Part shown: one piece after another, positions 11,367 to 22,424 of the stretch
Layout: each line of letters opens with the position of its first letter
How positions within the stretch are numbered: position 1 is the first letter of the stretch
Source: Dentipellis sp. KUC8613
Taxonomy: Eukaryota; Basidiomycota; Agaricomycetes; Russulales; Hericiaceae
Direction of reading: 5' to 3'
Length of the DNA: 64,000 nucleotides
NCBI GenBank assembly: GCA_002286715.1
Contig: NSJX01000017.1
Location: 65,654-129,653, forward strand
Translations under genes and position numbers: made by a program
Notes under the pieces: model-generated
The model's input: the letters and a program-made list of their open reading frames with translations, nothing else
What the model was told of the DNA's origin: nothing
Database searches by the model: none

Positions 11367-12196
11367 ATGGACACTCACCAAAGTGCCGAAGCCATCTGCG
11401 ACGCACTTCTTCCACCACGAGACGCGGCACTTCGAGAAACGGAGGAGCGGGATCAGGGCGAAGATACCAAGAGCCAATATTCCACCCCGCCAACGATCAC
11501 CAGCCTCCTAGAGCCCAGGGAAAGCCCGGCTCGGCAGCCTGCCGAGAAGTCCTCTGATCCAAGACTGGGCCTCTCGCTCGCCTCGACATGTGCAGCGATC
11601 TCGACGTCCACACCAACAAATGCCTCGACGAGATAGGGGCGTACGCGGGGCAGGTCCTCCGGGAGTGTGAGAAGACTCTCGAGCAGGAGAACCGCCACGT
11701 GCTGGAGTCCCAGAGGGCCAAGTTCGATCTCAAGCTAGAAAGCAGAGAACGGTTCTTGCAGGGCCAGATCGCCATGGAGAAGAAGAACGCCACCGCCGCA
11801 AACACGTCGCAACGCGAAGCCCGGGTTGAGCTATTGAAGTGCCGCGTGCAACTCGAGCATGCGAGGGAGCAGGACAGGTTGAAGGGGGAAGAGGCTGGTC
11901 GGGCTCGGCAAGAGCACGAGGGCGCGCTCACCGAGTGCCGCTCGCAGCTCGAAGACCTGAAGGCGCGGAGCCTCTCGAGACAGACGGACGTAGAGACGAA
12001 GAACAGAGACCTCGGGCTCGCCTACGACAAGGTGAAGGAGGAGCTATTGCGTAGGAATGGGTACATGGTTATGTGTTTTGCGGTGTGTTTGGTCTGTCTG
12101 GGTCTGCTGTGGGTGGCGATTCTCTTCGTTATGTACTTGCAAGGAGTGGAGACGCGGTCGAGAAGGAATGCTTGGGGAGAACTGGTTGACTTCTGA
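11367..12196 (+). CDS. Coiled-coil membrane protein, paralogue 3, probably frameshifted
   Basis: The ancestral start is probably ATG 11367, just after a GTGAGT...GCCAG 5'-UTR intron as in genes 1 and 2. That frame encodes a disordered N-terminus but stops at 11636. The coiled coil and membrane segment are read from 11588 to 12196 in another frame (202 residues: LESQRAKFDLKLES core, then YMVMCFAVCLVCLGLLWVAILFVMYL and a short tail). The second frame is blocked by a TGA at about 11555, and I find no good intron joining the two. Either a one-base shift occurred near 11560-11587 (mutation or assembly error), or the protein now starts at 11588. I favour a recent frameshift because both halves look like coding sequence of this family. 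Confidence 0.6.
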
Positions 12197-13188
12197 GAGT
12201 GTAACATACCTATAACCATAGCTTGTATGTATACCGAGAACTGAGAGCTGCACCATTCGAAATTTGCCGCAAAGACGAGCGTGCACGAGGCTACGGAGAA
12301 TCTGACTCGGGAGGCTGCCGGCGGCTATGTTGTCGCCTGGGCTAGACTCGAAATTTCAAAACGGTGTGCCTTGTGCCGACGGATGCTTCCGCAACACGTG
12401 GCTATCGGCCTTCGTCGCCCGGGCCGCGCCCTGACCTGGTGTCAATGACCTCCAACGACTCCGGGGGGAAGGGAACTTGGGATTCAAAGCAGAAATTATG
12501 CTCAACGTCGGCTTGGGCTATGGGTATTGGGTCTCATCTCGCGCGACAGTTGGAACATCGTTGACGAACCTGCCCGAAGAACGCCAAACTGAGCAGGATT
12601 GACCTCCATTGCCGCGGGTGGTGTCCAGCTGAGCGCTGGAGTACTGCCCAGTCGTCGAAAGATGCAAGGTCTCAAAGTTGTGAGTACCAAAGTGTGCAGC
12701 TCGGTTGGTAGTTCGTTTGCCAAAGGTGGAGCGACAACGTCGAGTTAGCCGGGACCTGTCAATTGCTGTGTTCTTGCAAGCGACCGAGATACAGCTGAAG
12801 ATCGCTTCCTCGCTTGACCAAGCGGCCTCAAGTCCTAGCGACACACGTTGTAGAAACCGAAAGGGTCCAGCGAAGACAATCACAAGCAAGGCAGACGAGC
12901 TAGAAGGAAGAGACAAGAATAACAGATGACCTTCAGCGAACTATCGTCCATGTACGTACGGTACGGTCGGCAACGGCAACACAAGTGATACCCCGCACAA
13001 CTGCTATCTTAAGCGAAGCGAGCGCCCTCAGCCGTCCCTCAAAGCAAGGAACAGCGCAACAGAGGAAACTATGAGTATCGTGCATAGGTACAACATCATA
13101 TCAGGTAACAGGTAACCGGGGAGGATAAGGCATTATGGAAATAAAACAGGCGGGGGACGAGCGTAGAAGAGGAAGAGCGCCTCTGAGT
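12197..13188. other. Intergenic, no gene recognised
   Basis: Separates the plus-strand coiled-coil array from SNC1. No frame with recognisable features. Confidence 0.5.
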
Positions 13189-13919
13189 CTAGTGGTGTGT
13201 TGCCTTTACGACGGAAACCACAATGATGACGATGATGACAGCGATGGCGACGCCAATGATAATGCGCATCTGAGCGTGGCAGCCACGTTAGCTCCGCATG
13301 CATGGTCCGTAATGAGGGCAGAGGGCTCACCTTCATGTCTTTCCACCTTTGGACGAAGGTAACAACGATAATTGAGGAGACGGACAGCATGAAACGGAAT
13401 GATCCACATACCACATATTCTGCAAATCAAGAGTGAGTCGCAAGCATTTTCAGCGAAATATAGAATTTTACACACCTTTCGGACACGGTTGGCATTCCTG
13501 CGGAATCCTTGCGCAGAGACAGCGAGGTTATCTGGGGAGGCGCATTAGCATGTGTCACCGCTCACAGGGGCGCAGCCGCGCAGTCCCACGAGCAGAGCGA
13601 CGCACCAGTTTTGTCCTGCAGCGAATCTAACCGCTCCTGACGCTCAACGACCTTGGTGATGTTGTCCCGCATGATGTTGACGGTGTCATCAATCTGCGCC
13701 TGGATCGCGGCTGTCTTTGCGTTGCCGCCGCTCGCACCGGGTGCGGCAGCGCCGGGCGGGTTGGAGGACGATCCCCCGCGCGGCAAGTATGGGTCGTAAG
13801 GCTCAGACCTGCAGACACAGACACCCAGCAGCAAGCAGCCATTCCGCCACGAATCGCGGGTGGGGGTGCAATACGTCAGTACGGGGCGTCGAGCGCCGGG
13901 AGAAAGGGGAGACTGACAT
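13189..13919 (-). CDS. SNC1: Synaptobrevin/VAMP-type v-SNARE (Snc1-like)
   Basis: R-SNARE of exocytic and endosomal vesicles, anchored by its C-terminus. Proposed exons: 13919-13918 (AT of the start codon), 13808-13606, 13531-13476, 13419-13412, 13346-13331, 13269-13189, giving 121 residues. The order is a Pro/Gly-rich N-terminus [18 protein letters not shown] motif from [20 protein letters not shown] through [13 protein letters not shown] and [19 protein letters not shown] with the zero-layer Arg in VVERQERL, then NMWWKDMKMR and the membrane anchor [19 protein letters not shown]. The start codon is split AT|G by a 109-nt intron with a GTCAGT donor. Two microexons of 8 and 16 nt encode the WW-K juxtamembrane stretch. 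Identity is secure; the split start rests on no other in-frame ATG being available. Confidence 0.93.
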
Positions 13920-14689
13920 GATGTTGTTCGTGAAGAGTTCTGCGGGTTTTCCGGGGGTTAGAGGGACGAGGGGAGGATAAGGGTGCTGGGGAGGGAATGT
14001 GAAGCTCCAGGCTCACCGTGGCAGGAGGGACTTGTGAGGGAAACAGGAGCGTTGCTGCGTCTGATGACAAGCGTTGACTACAAACACAGCCCGCTGCCCC
14101 GGCCTGTCTCCGGCCGCTTCCGGGCCAAACCCCGCCCCGGCCGGCGCCTCACCCGCTCTCCCTCGGCGACTCTCGTCTCGACCACAACATACTCCCTCGG
14201 CCGACCTAGCTTGCAAGATATACCGTGCGTCATGGGCTCTTGTCGAGTCGACTTTCTAAAGCGTGTGGCCTTTGTTAAACTAAAATCTATGCGTAGATCT
14301 AGGTCATCGGTGTTGCATAGCCGATACATGGACAAATCGATATATTCTGAATTTCTGCCGAACCGGGCAGGTTACCTATGGCCGATTGCGTAGCTTCCTG
14401 CCTGCGGCGAAATACAGGCCGCAAAGCGACAGTGCACACAGCAACCTGCCAGCTGTGCCCTGATGGTATCACAAGGATGGGCCATGCGCAGCTTTTCCAT
14501 GCCGCTCGCATTCGTAACGCTGCCGTGCCGTTTTGAGGTCCCATGGTATTGAAGTAAGTAACGGTTTCGTAGCATATATTCGTTCCATGTAAAGCTTCGT
14601 TAACGCAAGCACAGTGCGAGAGATGAAACAGCAGCAGCGAAGTCTTCACCCTCTTCTCACGAAGACCTCTCCGTATCCATCATCCAACA
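13920..14689. other. Intergenic, promoter side of SNC1
   Basis: No gene seen. GC-rich near 14090-14170, AT-richer after 14280. Confidence 0.5.
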
Positions 14690-15439
14690 TTACCGGACCA
14701 TTTCGAGCTGGTCAGCCGTGCCGTCTACTACACCTCCGACGCGTCTTTTATCTCCCTCAGCCCCCTGGTTGCTGCCAGCCTTCTGCAATCTCGCCTCGAC
14801 CGCGGGTGTTCCGCTCGCAACAGCGATGCACGCTGATATCGCCAGGGGCAAACCAAAGCACACCTCCGTCGACAATGCGCCGGGGTATCCAAAACATCCG
14901 AGAAGACCAGACGCAATCAAGACAACCACGAGACCGTTCAGAACACGGTACCGCGCTATCGTCGCCTCGCACTCCTTCAGCGACGTCCCGAGCAGCGCGA
15001 GCCGTCGCTTGATGCCCTTCTGCTTCTTCGCGAGCTCGTTGAGTTCCGTCTCAAACGCTTTGAGGTCCTTCTTGGCCTTCGCTTCTACCTTCGCCTTCAC
15101 CCGTTCATGGCGCCTGTTGATCTCTTGGCGCAAATTCGTCGTTCTCTGTCCCGCCGTCAGCTGTTCTCGCGCCGAGCGCAGCTCTCGTTGGACACTCGCA
15201 AGCTGCTCTCGCAGCCATTGACCGTGTGCCTCGGCCAGCCGAAATTGAGCTTCCCGCGTCGTCTCTCCACGTGGGTCAGCGCCCGTGGCTACTTTGGCGC
15301 CTCCTTGAACAGCCAAATTCCGGAAGTATCTCTGCAGGGCCTCGTGGCGGGTTTCAGCGGGGGAGCTTGTCGCGTCGGAGCCTGCTGGGGCTTCAACGAC
15401 AGAAACCTGGAAGGTGGCTTCGGCGGCGCTTGTATCCAT
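14690..15439 (-). CDS. Coiled-coil membrane protein, cluster paralogue 4
   Basis: 249 residues in one coding exon. ATG 15439 follows the acceptor CTTCGCAG by four bases; the matching donor GTGAGC is about 60 nt upstream. After a disordered start, about residues 60-160 form a Glu/Arg/Lys-rich coiled coil (REQLASVQRELRSAREQL, LKAFETELNELAKKQKGIK). Two hydrophobic segments follow (LNGLVVVLIASGLLGCF and CFGLPLAISACIAVASG), then a basic tail of about 45 residues. The two-segment end aligns by eye with gene 5 (LLNAVIALLLSVPGLC, KLCFYVALAILICTTVA), so genes 4 and 5 form a subgroup. No enzymatic motif is visible. Confidence 0.75.
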   Translation of the reverse strand: MDTSAAEATFQVSVVEAPAGSDATSSPAETRHEALQRYFRNLAVQGGAKVATGADPRGETTREAQFRLAEAHGQWLREQLASVQRELRSAREQLTAGQRTTNLRQEINRRHERVKAKVEAKAKKDLKAFETELNELAKKQKGIKRRLALLGTSLKECEATIARYRVLNGLVVVLIASGLLGCFGYPGALSTEVCFGLPLAISACIAVASGTPAVEARLQKAGSNQGAEGDKRRVGGVVDGTADQLEMVR

Positions 15440-16062
15440 GGTTCTGCGAAGACGCGTTAGGACGAGGCTCTCATCGATATCTGAACAGCTCACGAGAAGA
15501 ATGGAGAAGGATTCTGAGTTGGATAATGAGAAGAGAAGTTCTGGTCAAGTGTGTTGGTCGAATGTTGGGATGGGTACGCCTCACAGTCGTCCTTATATGC
15601 TCCCTTCAGTGTTAACCCTTTGACTCCCAGGACAATGGTCCATTGAACCGATGAGAGCCGGATGGCTTTGCCACATACATATGTGGCTCTGAAGACCTTT
15701 CGCTGAAAGCGAGGCAGAGACCAAGGGCAAAGCGCTGCAAGCGGGCTGTATTACACGTGGTGGCTCCGATCGTCATTGTCCTGGTGCATGGCCAGGAGTA
15801 CCTACCTCCAGGCCTGGACGAAATGTCATCAATTAGCTGCGTCAAATGCAAGACTCGCAGTTCCGCACGCGCACGATCTCCGCGCCGAGCGCGTCGAGCA
15901 CATCTGGCGTGGCGATCATCTCGATAGGCATTTCTGAAGGATACATCAAATTAAACGAATCTCCTCTAGTGCACGTAACATATACAAGTGCGTCTCGTTC
16001 TGCGTCGAAGCCATAACGTGCGAATATAGGAGCAATGGAAGAAGCAGTGACAATCCATCAGC
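15440..16062. other. Intergenic between coiled-coil genes 4 and 5
   Basis: Apart from the 5'-UTR intron, TATA box and conserved block of gene 4, nothing recognisable. Confidence 0.5.
15591..15645 (-). promoter_or_regulatory. TATA box and conserved promoter block, coiled-coil gene 4
   Basis: GCATATAAGG (minus strand) spans 15591-15600. A 31-bp block at 15615-15645 matches 17145-17175 before gene 5 at 23 of 31 positions without gaps, at nearly the same distance from the start (176 and 171 bp). Its minus strand carries TCAAAGGGT. Confidence 0.5.
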
Positions 16063-16974
16063 TCAGACGTACTCCGAGCTCCTCACGCCCGTGTTCCTCG
16101 CTTCTAGAGCGCGTTTCGATTCTTCGATTCGTGCGGCGTCTCCGTTTGTTCGAGCCGCACTCTCAACGCGGCGTCCGAGCGCCATCTCGGCTTTCCGTGC
16201 GCTCATGATTTCCTCGGCTTTAGGCAGCTTCGCGCCCGCGAGAAGTGTCCTATCCGCAACAGTGGTGCAGATCAATATCGCCAGAGCGACATAAAAGCAA
16301 AGTTTCGCAGTGAAGCCTTCAGGATCACAGAGACCCGGCACCGATAACAGCAAAGCTATGACTGCGTTCAGAAGGTGGTTTCGGTCCTGAATCGCCTCGC
16401 GACTTTTCAGCGATGCTGCGAGAGAGTGAATGTACCGGTCGGAGACCTTGATCTTCTTCATAAAGTCCTCCCGGCTTAGTTGGGTGTCCTTCAATTTCAC
16501 TTGGCACGCCGCCATCATAGTCTGACGTGCGTCTGCCGCGAATGCCATCTCCGTCATCAACTTCGTCGTTTCTGCAGCCGCGTACTGCAAGGCCGCCTTC
16601 TGCTCTAGCAGACGCTCGGCCCACGGTCTCTCCTGTTCTTGACTCGCATACTCTCCTTGATCTGCTTTTTGGGACACACATAGCTCATCACGACCCTCTG
16701 CCAGCAGCTCATGCAGTCTTCTGTCCTCACTGGCAAGATCGTCGGGCGCACATTGCTTCTTCAGTCGAGTCTGGTATCCATTGCGCGCCTTCACCTCCTG
16801 TATCCAAGCCACGCCTTCTGCCGACGCTTTGTAGCGTGACACAGACAGCAAGTCCTGCGTGGATTGCCTTGCGTCTGTGACCTCATACGTAGAAACGGTG
16901 CACGTCGTTGCGGGGCTGGGTGGTGCTTGGGCCAGAGGAAGATGGGCAGTGGTTTGGGCGTCGGTCGCGTCCAT
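16063..16974 (-). CDS. Coiled-coil membrane protein, cluster paralogue 5
   Basis: 303 residues from ATG 16974 (MDATDAQ, comparable with MDTSAAE of gene 4). The preceding sequence CGGTAG is a possible acceptor four bases before the ATG, but its donor is weak. Residues about 45-205 are predicted mostly helical with charged heptads (LLAEGRDELCVSQKADQ, AERLLEQKAALQYAAAET). Two hydrophobic segments around residues 205-255 match those of gene 4. A charged tail of about 55 residues (KAEEIMSARKAEMALGRR) may form another helix. Function unknown; membrane-tethered scaffold is an inference from architecture. Confidence 0.73.
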   Translation of the reverse strand: MDATDAQTTAHLPLAQAPPSPATTCTVSTYEVTDARQSTQDLLSVSRYKASAEGVAWIQEVKARNGYQTRLKKQCAPDDLASEDRRLHELLAEGRDELCVSQKADQGEYASQEQERPWAERLLEQKAALQYAAAETTKLMTEMAFAADARQTMMAACQVKLKDTQLSREDFMKKIKVSDRYIHSLAASLKSREAIQDRNHLLNAVIALLLSVPGLCDPEGFTAKLCFYVALAILICTTVADRTLLAGAKLPKAEEIMSARKAEMALGRRVESAARTNGDAARIEESKRALEARNTGVRSSEYV

Positions 16975-17144
16975 GGCTCTACCGGAATTCATCAAGCTCT
17001 GACTCTGAACGTTGCACAATTGACTCGGAAAATGAATTTGACTGGTTCTCGCGAAACTGGGGGTGAAGATGGGTGGTGGTGGTGGTCGAGTGTCAAGAGG
17101 TGTGGCTCATGTTTGCGCTCCTTTCATCGGCATTATCGTCGCTG

Positions 17145-17175
17145 ACCCTTTGTCTCCAGAGATAAAGACCCATTG
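17145..17175 (-). promoter_or_regulatory. Conserved promoter block, coiled-coil gene 5
   Basis: Counterpart of 15615-15645. The minus strand reads ACAAAGGGT, eight of nine positions of the Ustilago pheromone response element ACAAAGGGA, 171 bp before the start. Confidence 0.5.
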
Positions 17176-18055
17176 GCAGAGATAAGATAGCTCTAGGAGA
17201 TCGATCGCCCTCATGTTTGTTGGCAGGGTGGCTTTACGCCCTCTGATAGCGCTACTGCAGGCAATATACAGCGTCGACGTCGTGTTACATCCAACGGCGA
17301 GATCACTCTGGGCGACAAAGTTGTCGTCCGACAGGCGCGGGGTTTAGCGAGTTTCGTGGCCGTTGAAGACGGTTATCAGTCGTACACATACTCCTCGGCG
17401 AGAAGGTTACATGCTCGCCCATCCTCTCGGCGCCGCTCAAGTGGCATCAGGACCTGGAATCATTGAATTTCCCTGGACACTCTGAAGACCGTTGAACATA
17501 GCTCTTCAGTACGTTCTGGGCTTCAAGGTGAGACCAAAGCAATGATGCAACCCAGCGGTCCTTGCGGTCCCTGGGTTGCCATTGATCTTCGTTCAAGGCA
17601 GGAAAAAGATCGCTGCTTTCGCCATTCAGCAACTGTCATCTGCATCGTGGGTCAGCCGGTGCGCACGAGTACATACCACGGCAATCTAATGCTATCTAAA
17701 GCGGTGTTCGAATACAAGGTCTGTGATCTTTCGCAAACCAAACTTGTTGCCACAACGATCAGGTGGATGTTGCATGCCATCAGTAAGTTCCTGTTCGCTC
17801 CGTCCTGTGTGCGCCCGGACTTCATGATCCCTCAGACTGCTGTTCCAGAGCCTTGCCGGCCTTCCGACTCCACACGCCATCCAGCAACAACCCCATCCCA
17901 CCTCTCCAGTGCTGCATTTCTCCCAGCTACCAACGTCGGGAGAGCCGTGCTCCATATGCATCACCTGGTAGGCCATATCATAAAACCATTGTCAGCACGT
18001 AGAAGGCGTTCAATCTTGTTGACGATATTTGATTATACCAGGGTGCGGTTCGTGG
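17176..18055. other. Intergenic, no gene recognised
   Basis: Upstream region of the first GPI glycoprotein gene. The open frame 17542-18228 (+) has no recognisable features and merely overlaps that gene's start. Confidence 0.5.
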
Positions 18056-18063
18056 TATATAAA
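18056..18063 (+). promoter_or_regulatory. TATA box of glycoprotein gene 1
   Basis: TATATAAA lies 39 bp before the start at 18102, implying a very short leader. Confidence 0.6.
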
Positions 18064-18101
18064 TGCGAGTTGTGCGCTCTGGTCCTACATCCTCATCTCC
18101 A

Positions 18102-19275
18102 ATGGCCCGCTACATACTCTCCGCTTTTGTGGCTTTCGCCTTGTCCACCTGCGTCACTGCCCGGGCTGTCGCCTTTGCGCCGTTGGCAGGGAGGAGCATT
18201 GCAGACCGTTACCCAACGGGAATCCTGAGTCGCCAGGATAATGGGGGCAGCGGCTTCCAATGCAATACAACCACCGAGGGGTCCTCCTCAGATTGCGAGA
18301 ATCCTACCGTCAACACCATCTCCGGTCAGTGCCGTTCGAGATGGCTCTCGAGACTCGTATTCATTTTTTGTTTTTTTCTAGACTTCTGCCTGTTGGCCCC
18401 CGCGACGCCCGACTCCACTATCGCCGACTCGGAGGGCGAACTGGTCCCGTGGTGCACCAAGGAAGGCCACGGAACTCGCGTCATTCCTGCCGGCGCGCTG
18501 CAGGGTGTGCAGTTCATCAAGACCGACAACTACATCCAGATTGCCGGCTTCATCGACCAGACTCTCGTCAACATCCAGTCTGGTGACCACGGAGGAGTAA
18601 TCGCTCCGCACGGTCAGGCTCCGGTGTGTTCTGATCGACACCTTCACCGTCACGTCCCGCGTCTCAACATTGTGTTTCTAGGGCGGTACTCCGGCTAGCA
18701 ATCTCATGTACACCACTGGCTTTAGCAAAGACAAGACCACCGCCGTCCAGGTGCATGAGTGGAACAGGTACAGTCATCACGTATCGTCCACACGCGAGCC
18801 AGTACTTACACGTTCCTTTTTCGTCAGCTTCATCGGTGATGGCACCTTCTGCATTACCGTCTGCCCCGACGATGGTGCTGCCAAGAACGCCGCCGGCTAT
18901 TGCAGCGTTCCTTCCGGCTCTCTCGGCTGCGCAGCGATTTCGCCCAACAACGCCCAGAAGGGTGTGTTCGAAGCGTGCCAGGGCGAGGACAAGGACCTCC
19001 CGGGTGTCGATAGCACCAACGGTCAGACCCCCAGCCCCACCACCCACTCCGTCCGCACCCCCGCCACCTCCAACTGCCAGACTTTCTCCTCGGCCGCCCT
19101 CTTCGCCGACGCTCCCGGACTCTCCGCCACTGCGGGATCCACTGCCGCCTCCACCAACAGTGGCTCAGTCGCCGCTGCTGGTAGCGTGGATATCACCTCT
19201 GGTGCGAAGTCGACTGACATGTCCGTTTTTGTCGCTTTAGTCGGTGCTGCGTTCTCTGCCGCTTTCCTTGCGTAG
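18102..19275 (+). CDS. Macrophage-activating-glycoprotein-like secreted GPI protein, copy 1
   Basis: Proposed exons 18102-18324, 18382-18623, 18682-18767 and 18828-19275, 332 residues. A signal peptide (MARYILSAFVAFALSTCVTARA) is followed by a Cys-containing ectodomain with motifs of the basidiomycete proteins annotated as macrophage-activating glycoproteins: FQCNTTTEG, DFCLLAPATPDSTIADSEGE, WCTKEGHGTRVIP, GFIDQTLVNI, CPDDGAAKNAAGYC and NCQTFSSAALFADAP. A Ser/Thr/Ala-rich stalk and a final hydrophobic stretch (MSVFVALVGAAFSAAFLA) indicate a GPI anchor. Compared with copy 2 it lacks about 16 residues after STNGQT, including the TYSQPDESLGPITTLP segment normally conserved, and has a fused first exon. 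Likely cell-wall or surface protein; molecular function is not known. Confidence 0.85.
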
Positions 19276-20922
19276 GGGACACATTTCAAATGATTCTGTA
19301 TGTCTGTGTATGTGTTATATTGTTTGTCTTTAGCAACAATGTATGTCAGCCTGTATGTACGTTTGTTCTACGTTTATTCATTAGGGCGTCTTACGTTTGC
19401 GGGTGTGAGTCTCGGAGTCGGAGCCCTGGAGAGCGGTGACCGGATGTGTCTCGCTCCTTTGCGGAAGACAATGTGACCAGCTTCATACTATATATTGACG
19501 CGTCCGCCGCTCCATCTCAGGAGCCGCCACATCGGGACTCTTGACCGCTCTCAACTTACCAGTCATCTGCAACCGGGAGCTAGTGTCGCCTTGTGTAGAC
19601 GGTACGGATCAAGAGTATCGATTTTATTCGGGTAAGCGATGTCTTTGTCACGGCGTTTCTCCGTACTGACGGAGAGTGCATGCTTTGGGACGGCTCGAAC
19701 AGAATACTTTTTTCCTATACCGTTAGATCTGCGCACAATCTCGTCTTTCGGACGCGCTGGCTGCAAGACATTCCAACTGAACGTAACGGACTCTGAGAAA
19801 ATCCCATCGCATTGGCTCATGGCTTAGAAGCATGTCGTACGTTCACTGCACCGCATCTCGTCAAATGAACTACGGAAGTGTCTTGCCAATCCGCAGATCG
19901 CATCTCTTCTGGGAGAGTTGGTGATTTGCGATTCGCTGTCATGGGGCATGGAGGCCAAATGTGCTCTCTGGCCCATCGCCGATGTCAGAAGCTAAGCGTC
20001 GATAGGCTGGAGACGGTACGTCCATTCGTCTGTCGGTCCACAACGTGCGGTCGTGAGGAGACTTCTATTCCAGCGGGCTAGTATGTAAGTACGTCCACGC
20101 TAATAGTCAGAAATTGATCAAGAAGCTTCGATGACGGTATCTCCCACCCACACCGCTGTTAGCCAGGACACTGTTGCAGCCTGTGTATGCCCTCGTGGTG
20201 GCGGTCTCTGCTGATCCCGCACACTCGCGCTCACATAGCCCCATTCAACCATGTACCATCATAGGCACTAGACGGTCATTTCCGTCTCACTTTCGATGCC
20301 AACACCAAGCTCTTCATTTTCGTGGGACCTTGACACTCCCCCACGATGGTACTTACCACCTATACAGACCGCATTGCTGATTCTCGGTGCTTCGACGTCG
20401 ATCGTGTGTGAGCCGCCGCATGTCTGGTGCCGATCGGTTGCAATTGTAAGTCCTTGATCATCCTCTGGATCTGTGGACTGCTCCTCCTTCCCCGTGCGGC
20501 CTCGATATCGTCGTTCTCAAAGCTCGGTTGACCGCGTGTCTTCATTGCCCGGGGTTCAAGTTGTGAATGGTCGTGCCTGTTGATCGAGGACATAACTTAT
20601 TTAAAGCTCCTGTCAATGAAGCATCGCTATTTATCTTGAACAATATCAGGATTTCTGAAACGATAGCCAATGTTTCAGCAGCAAACTGGATACGAGCAGG
20701 TAGCTCTTCTCAGCGCGAGCCCGATGGCGTTGACGACGGTGGTAACTGGATTCATCTGTTCCTCACGCTGGCATGCTGCAACCGAGACGGCGTCTATACC
20801 CCGCGCCTCGCCCAAGAAGATATCCCACTCGCGGGCACCAACGCCGCGGTATGCGCAAATACGTGCGCACTGCCCGGCGGCTAAATGGCATCTCTTGGCG
20901 GGTGATCATTTTACGCGGGCCG
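19276..20922. other. Intergenic between the two glycoprotein genes
   Basis: The first 100 bp are TGTATG-rich 3' flank of copy 1. The rest has no gene I can support and no obvious remnant of a third copy. Confidence 0.5.
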
Positions 20923-20929
20923 TATATAT
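20923..20929 (+). promoter_or_regulatory. TATA-like box of glycoprotein gene 2
   Basis: TATATAT lies about 75 bp before the start at 20999. Confidence 0.45.
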
Positions 20930-20998
20930 GTACGCTCATCCGTGTGCAACGCTATTGCACTCTATTTCTCCCCACGTCTATCCGTACTTGTTGGCCTA

Positions 20999-22424
20999 AT
21001 GGCGCGCTACGCTCTTTCCACTCTTTTGGCTCTCGCCTCTTCGACCTACGTCGTTGGTCAATCTGTCTCTTTCCCCGCCACGCCTCTCGCCGACAAGAGC
21101 TTCGCATACCCTACACAAGTCGTGAGTAATATTACATGCAATGTGTTTATTGGAAACTGAGAAAAAAAATTGCATTGCAACAGCCCTATAAGGTTGACAC
21201 CGACACTGGAGGCCGTGGTCCTCAGGCCGGCTACAACCAGTGCAACTCCACCACTGAGGGCGGCAGCTCGCAATGCCAGACGTCTTTCGTCAGCACCATC
21301 GACGGTGAGTAAACACCTCTTGCCATTACAATTGGTGCTAATTTTTTTTCAAGACTTCTGCTTGTGGGCTCCTGCAACGCCTGATTCTACGATCGCCGAC
21401 ACGGAGGGTGAGGAGGTCGCATGGTGCACAAGGAAGGGTCACGGCACCCGCATCATTCCTGAGGGCGCGCTGCAGGGCGTCCAGTACATCAAGACTGGCA
21501 ACTACATCCAGATCGCTGGCTTCATCGACCAGACTCTGCTGAACATGCAGGGTGATGACTTTGGAGGAGAGCTCGATCCTCACGGCCAGGATCTCGTACG
21601 TTTGTATAGACATGTTCGTGTGACCTGTGCCTAACTTCACCGTGATATTAGCGTGGTAACCCCATCGGTGGTCTCATGTACTCCACTGGCTACAGCAAGG
21701 ACAACAACACCTATGTCCAGATGCACGAGTGGAACAGGTACGACGATCACGCATTTTTCGACTACCACCAACTCATTCCTTTCTTTTTGATAGCTTCATC
21801 GGTGGCGGCACCTTCTGTATCACCGTCTGCCCCGACGATGGCACCGCCAAGAACGCCGCTGGCTACTGCCGCAACACTCTCGACCGTCTCGGCTGCGCAG
21901 TGAACTCTCCCAACAACGCCCAGAAGGGTGTCTACGAGGTGTGCCAGGGCGAGGACAAGGACCTCCCTGGTGTCTACACCAGCAACGGCCAGACGATCAC
22001 CTACTCTCAGCCTGACGAGTCGCTCGGCCCTATCACCACTCTTCCCTTCACCGTCCGTACCCCTGCCAGCTCCAACTGCCAGACCTTCTCTTCCGCCGCC
22101 CTTTTCGCCGACGCTCCCGCTCCCACCGGCAGCGCCCCCGCGTCCTCTGCCGTCACTGTGACGAGTGCTGTCTCCTCCGTAGCGGGTGCCCCCTCAGGTT
22201 CAGGGGCAGCCGCGGCGTCGGGTGCGACCCCTGCGGGATCGGGCGCGGCTTCCACCCCGACTGGTGCTAAGCCCGCCTCCTCTGCCCCCTCCAACTCTCC
22301 CAGCCGCTCTGGCTCCGCCGGCTCTGCAGCGGTCACTGGCGCCGCCAGCGGCGCCGTCTCCACCGGCGTGTCTGTCTTCGCCGCTATGGCCGGCGTTGCG
22401 TTCTCCGTCGCTTTCCTCGCGTAA
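20999..22424 (+). CDS. Macrophage-activating-glycoprotein-like secreted GPI protein, copy 2
   Basis: Proposed exons 20999-21121, 21184-21304, 21354-21595, 21652-21737 and 21794-22424, 400 residues. Signal peptide MARYALSTLLALASSTYVVG; ectodomain with QCNSTTEGGSSQCQTSFVST, DFCLWAPATPDSTIADTEGE, WCTRKGHGTRIIP, GFIDQTLLNM, GGLMYSTGYSKDNNTYVQMH, FCITVCPDDGTAKNAAGYC and the complete TYSQPDESLGPITTLP block. An Ala/Ser/Pro-rich stalk of about 80 residues precedes a GPI-type hydrophobic end (SVFAAMAGVAFSVAFLA). Copy 2 keeps all family motifs and an extra intron, so it is the more ancestral form. It lies in direct tandem 1.7 kb from copy 1. Confidence 0.88.
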
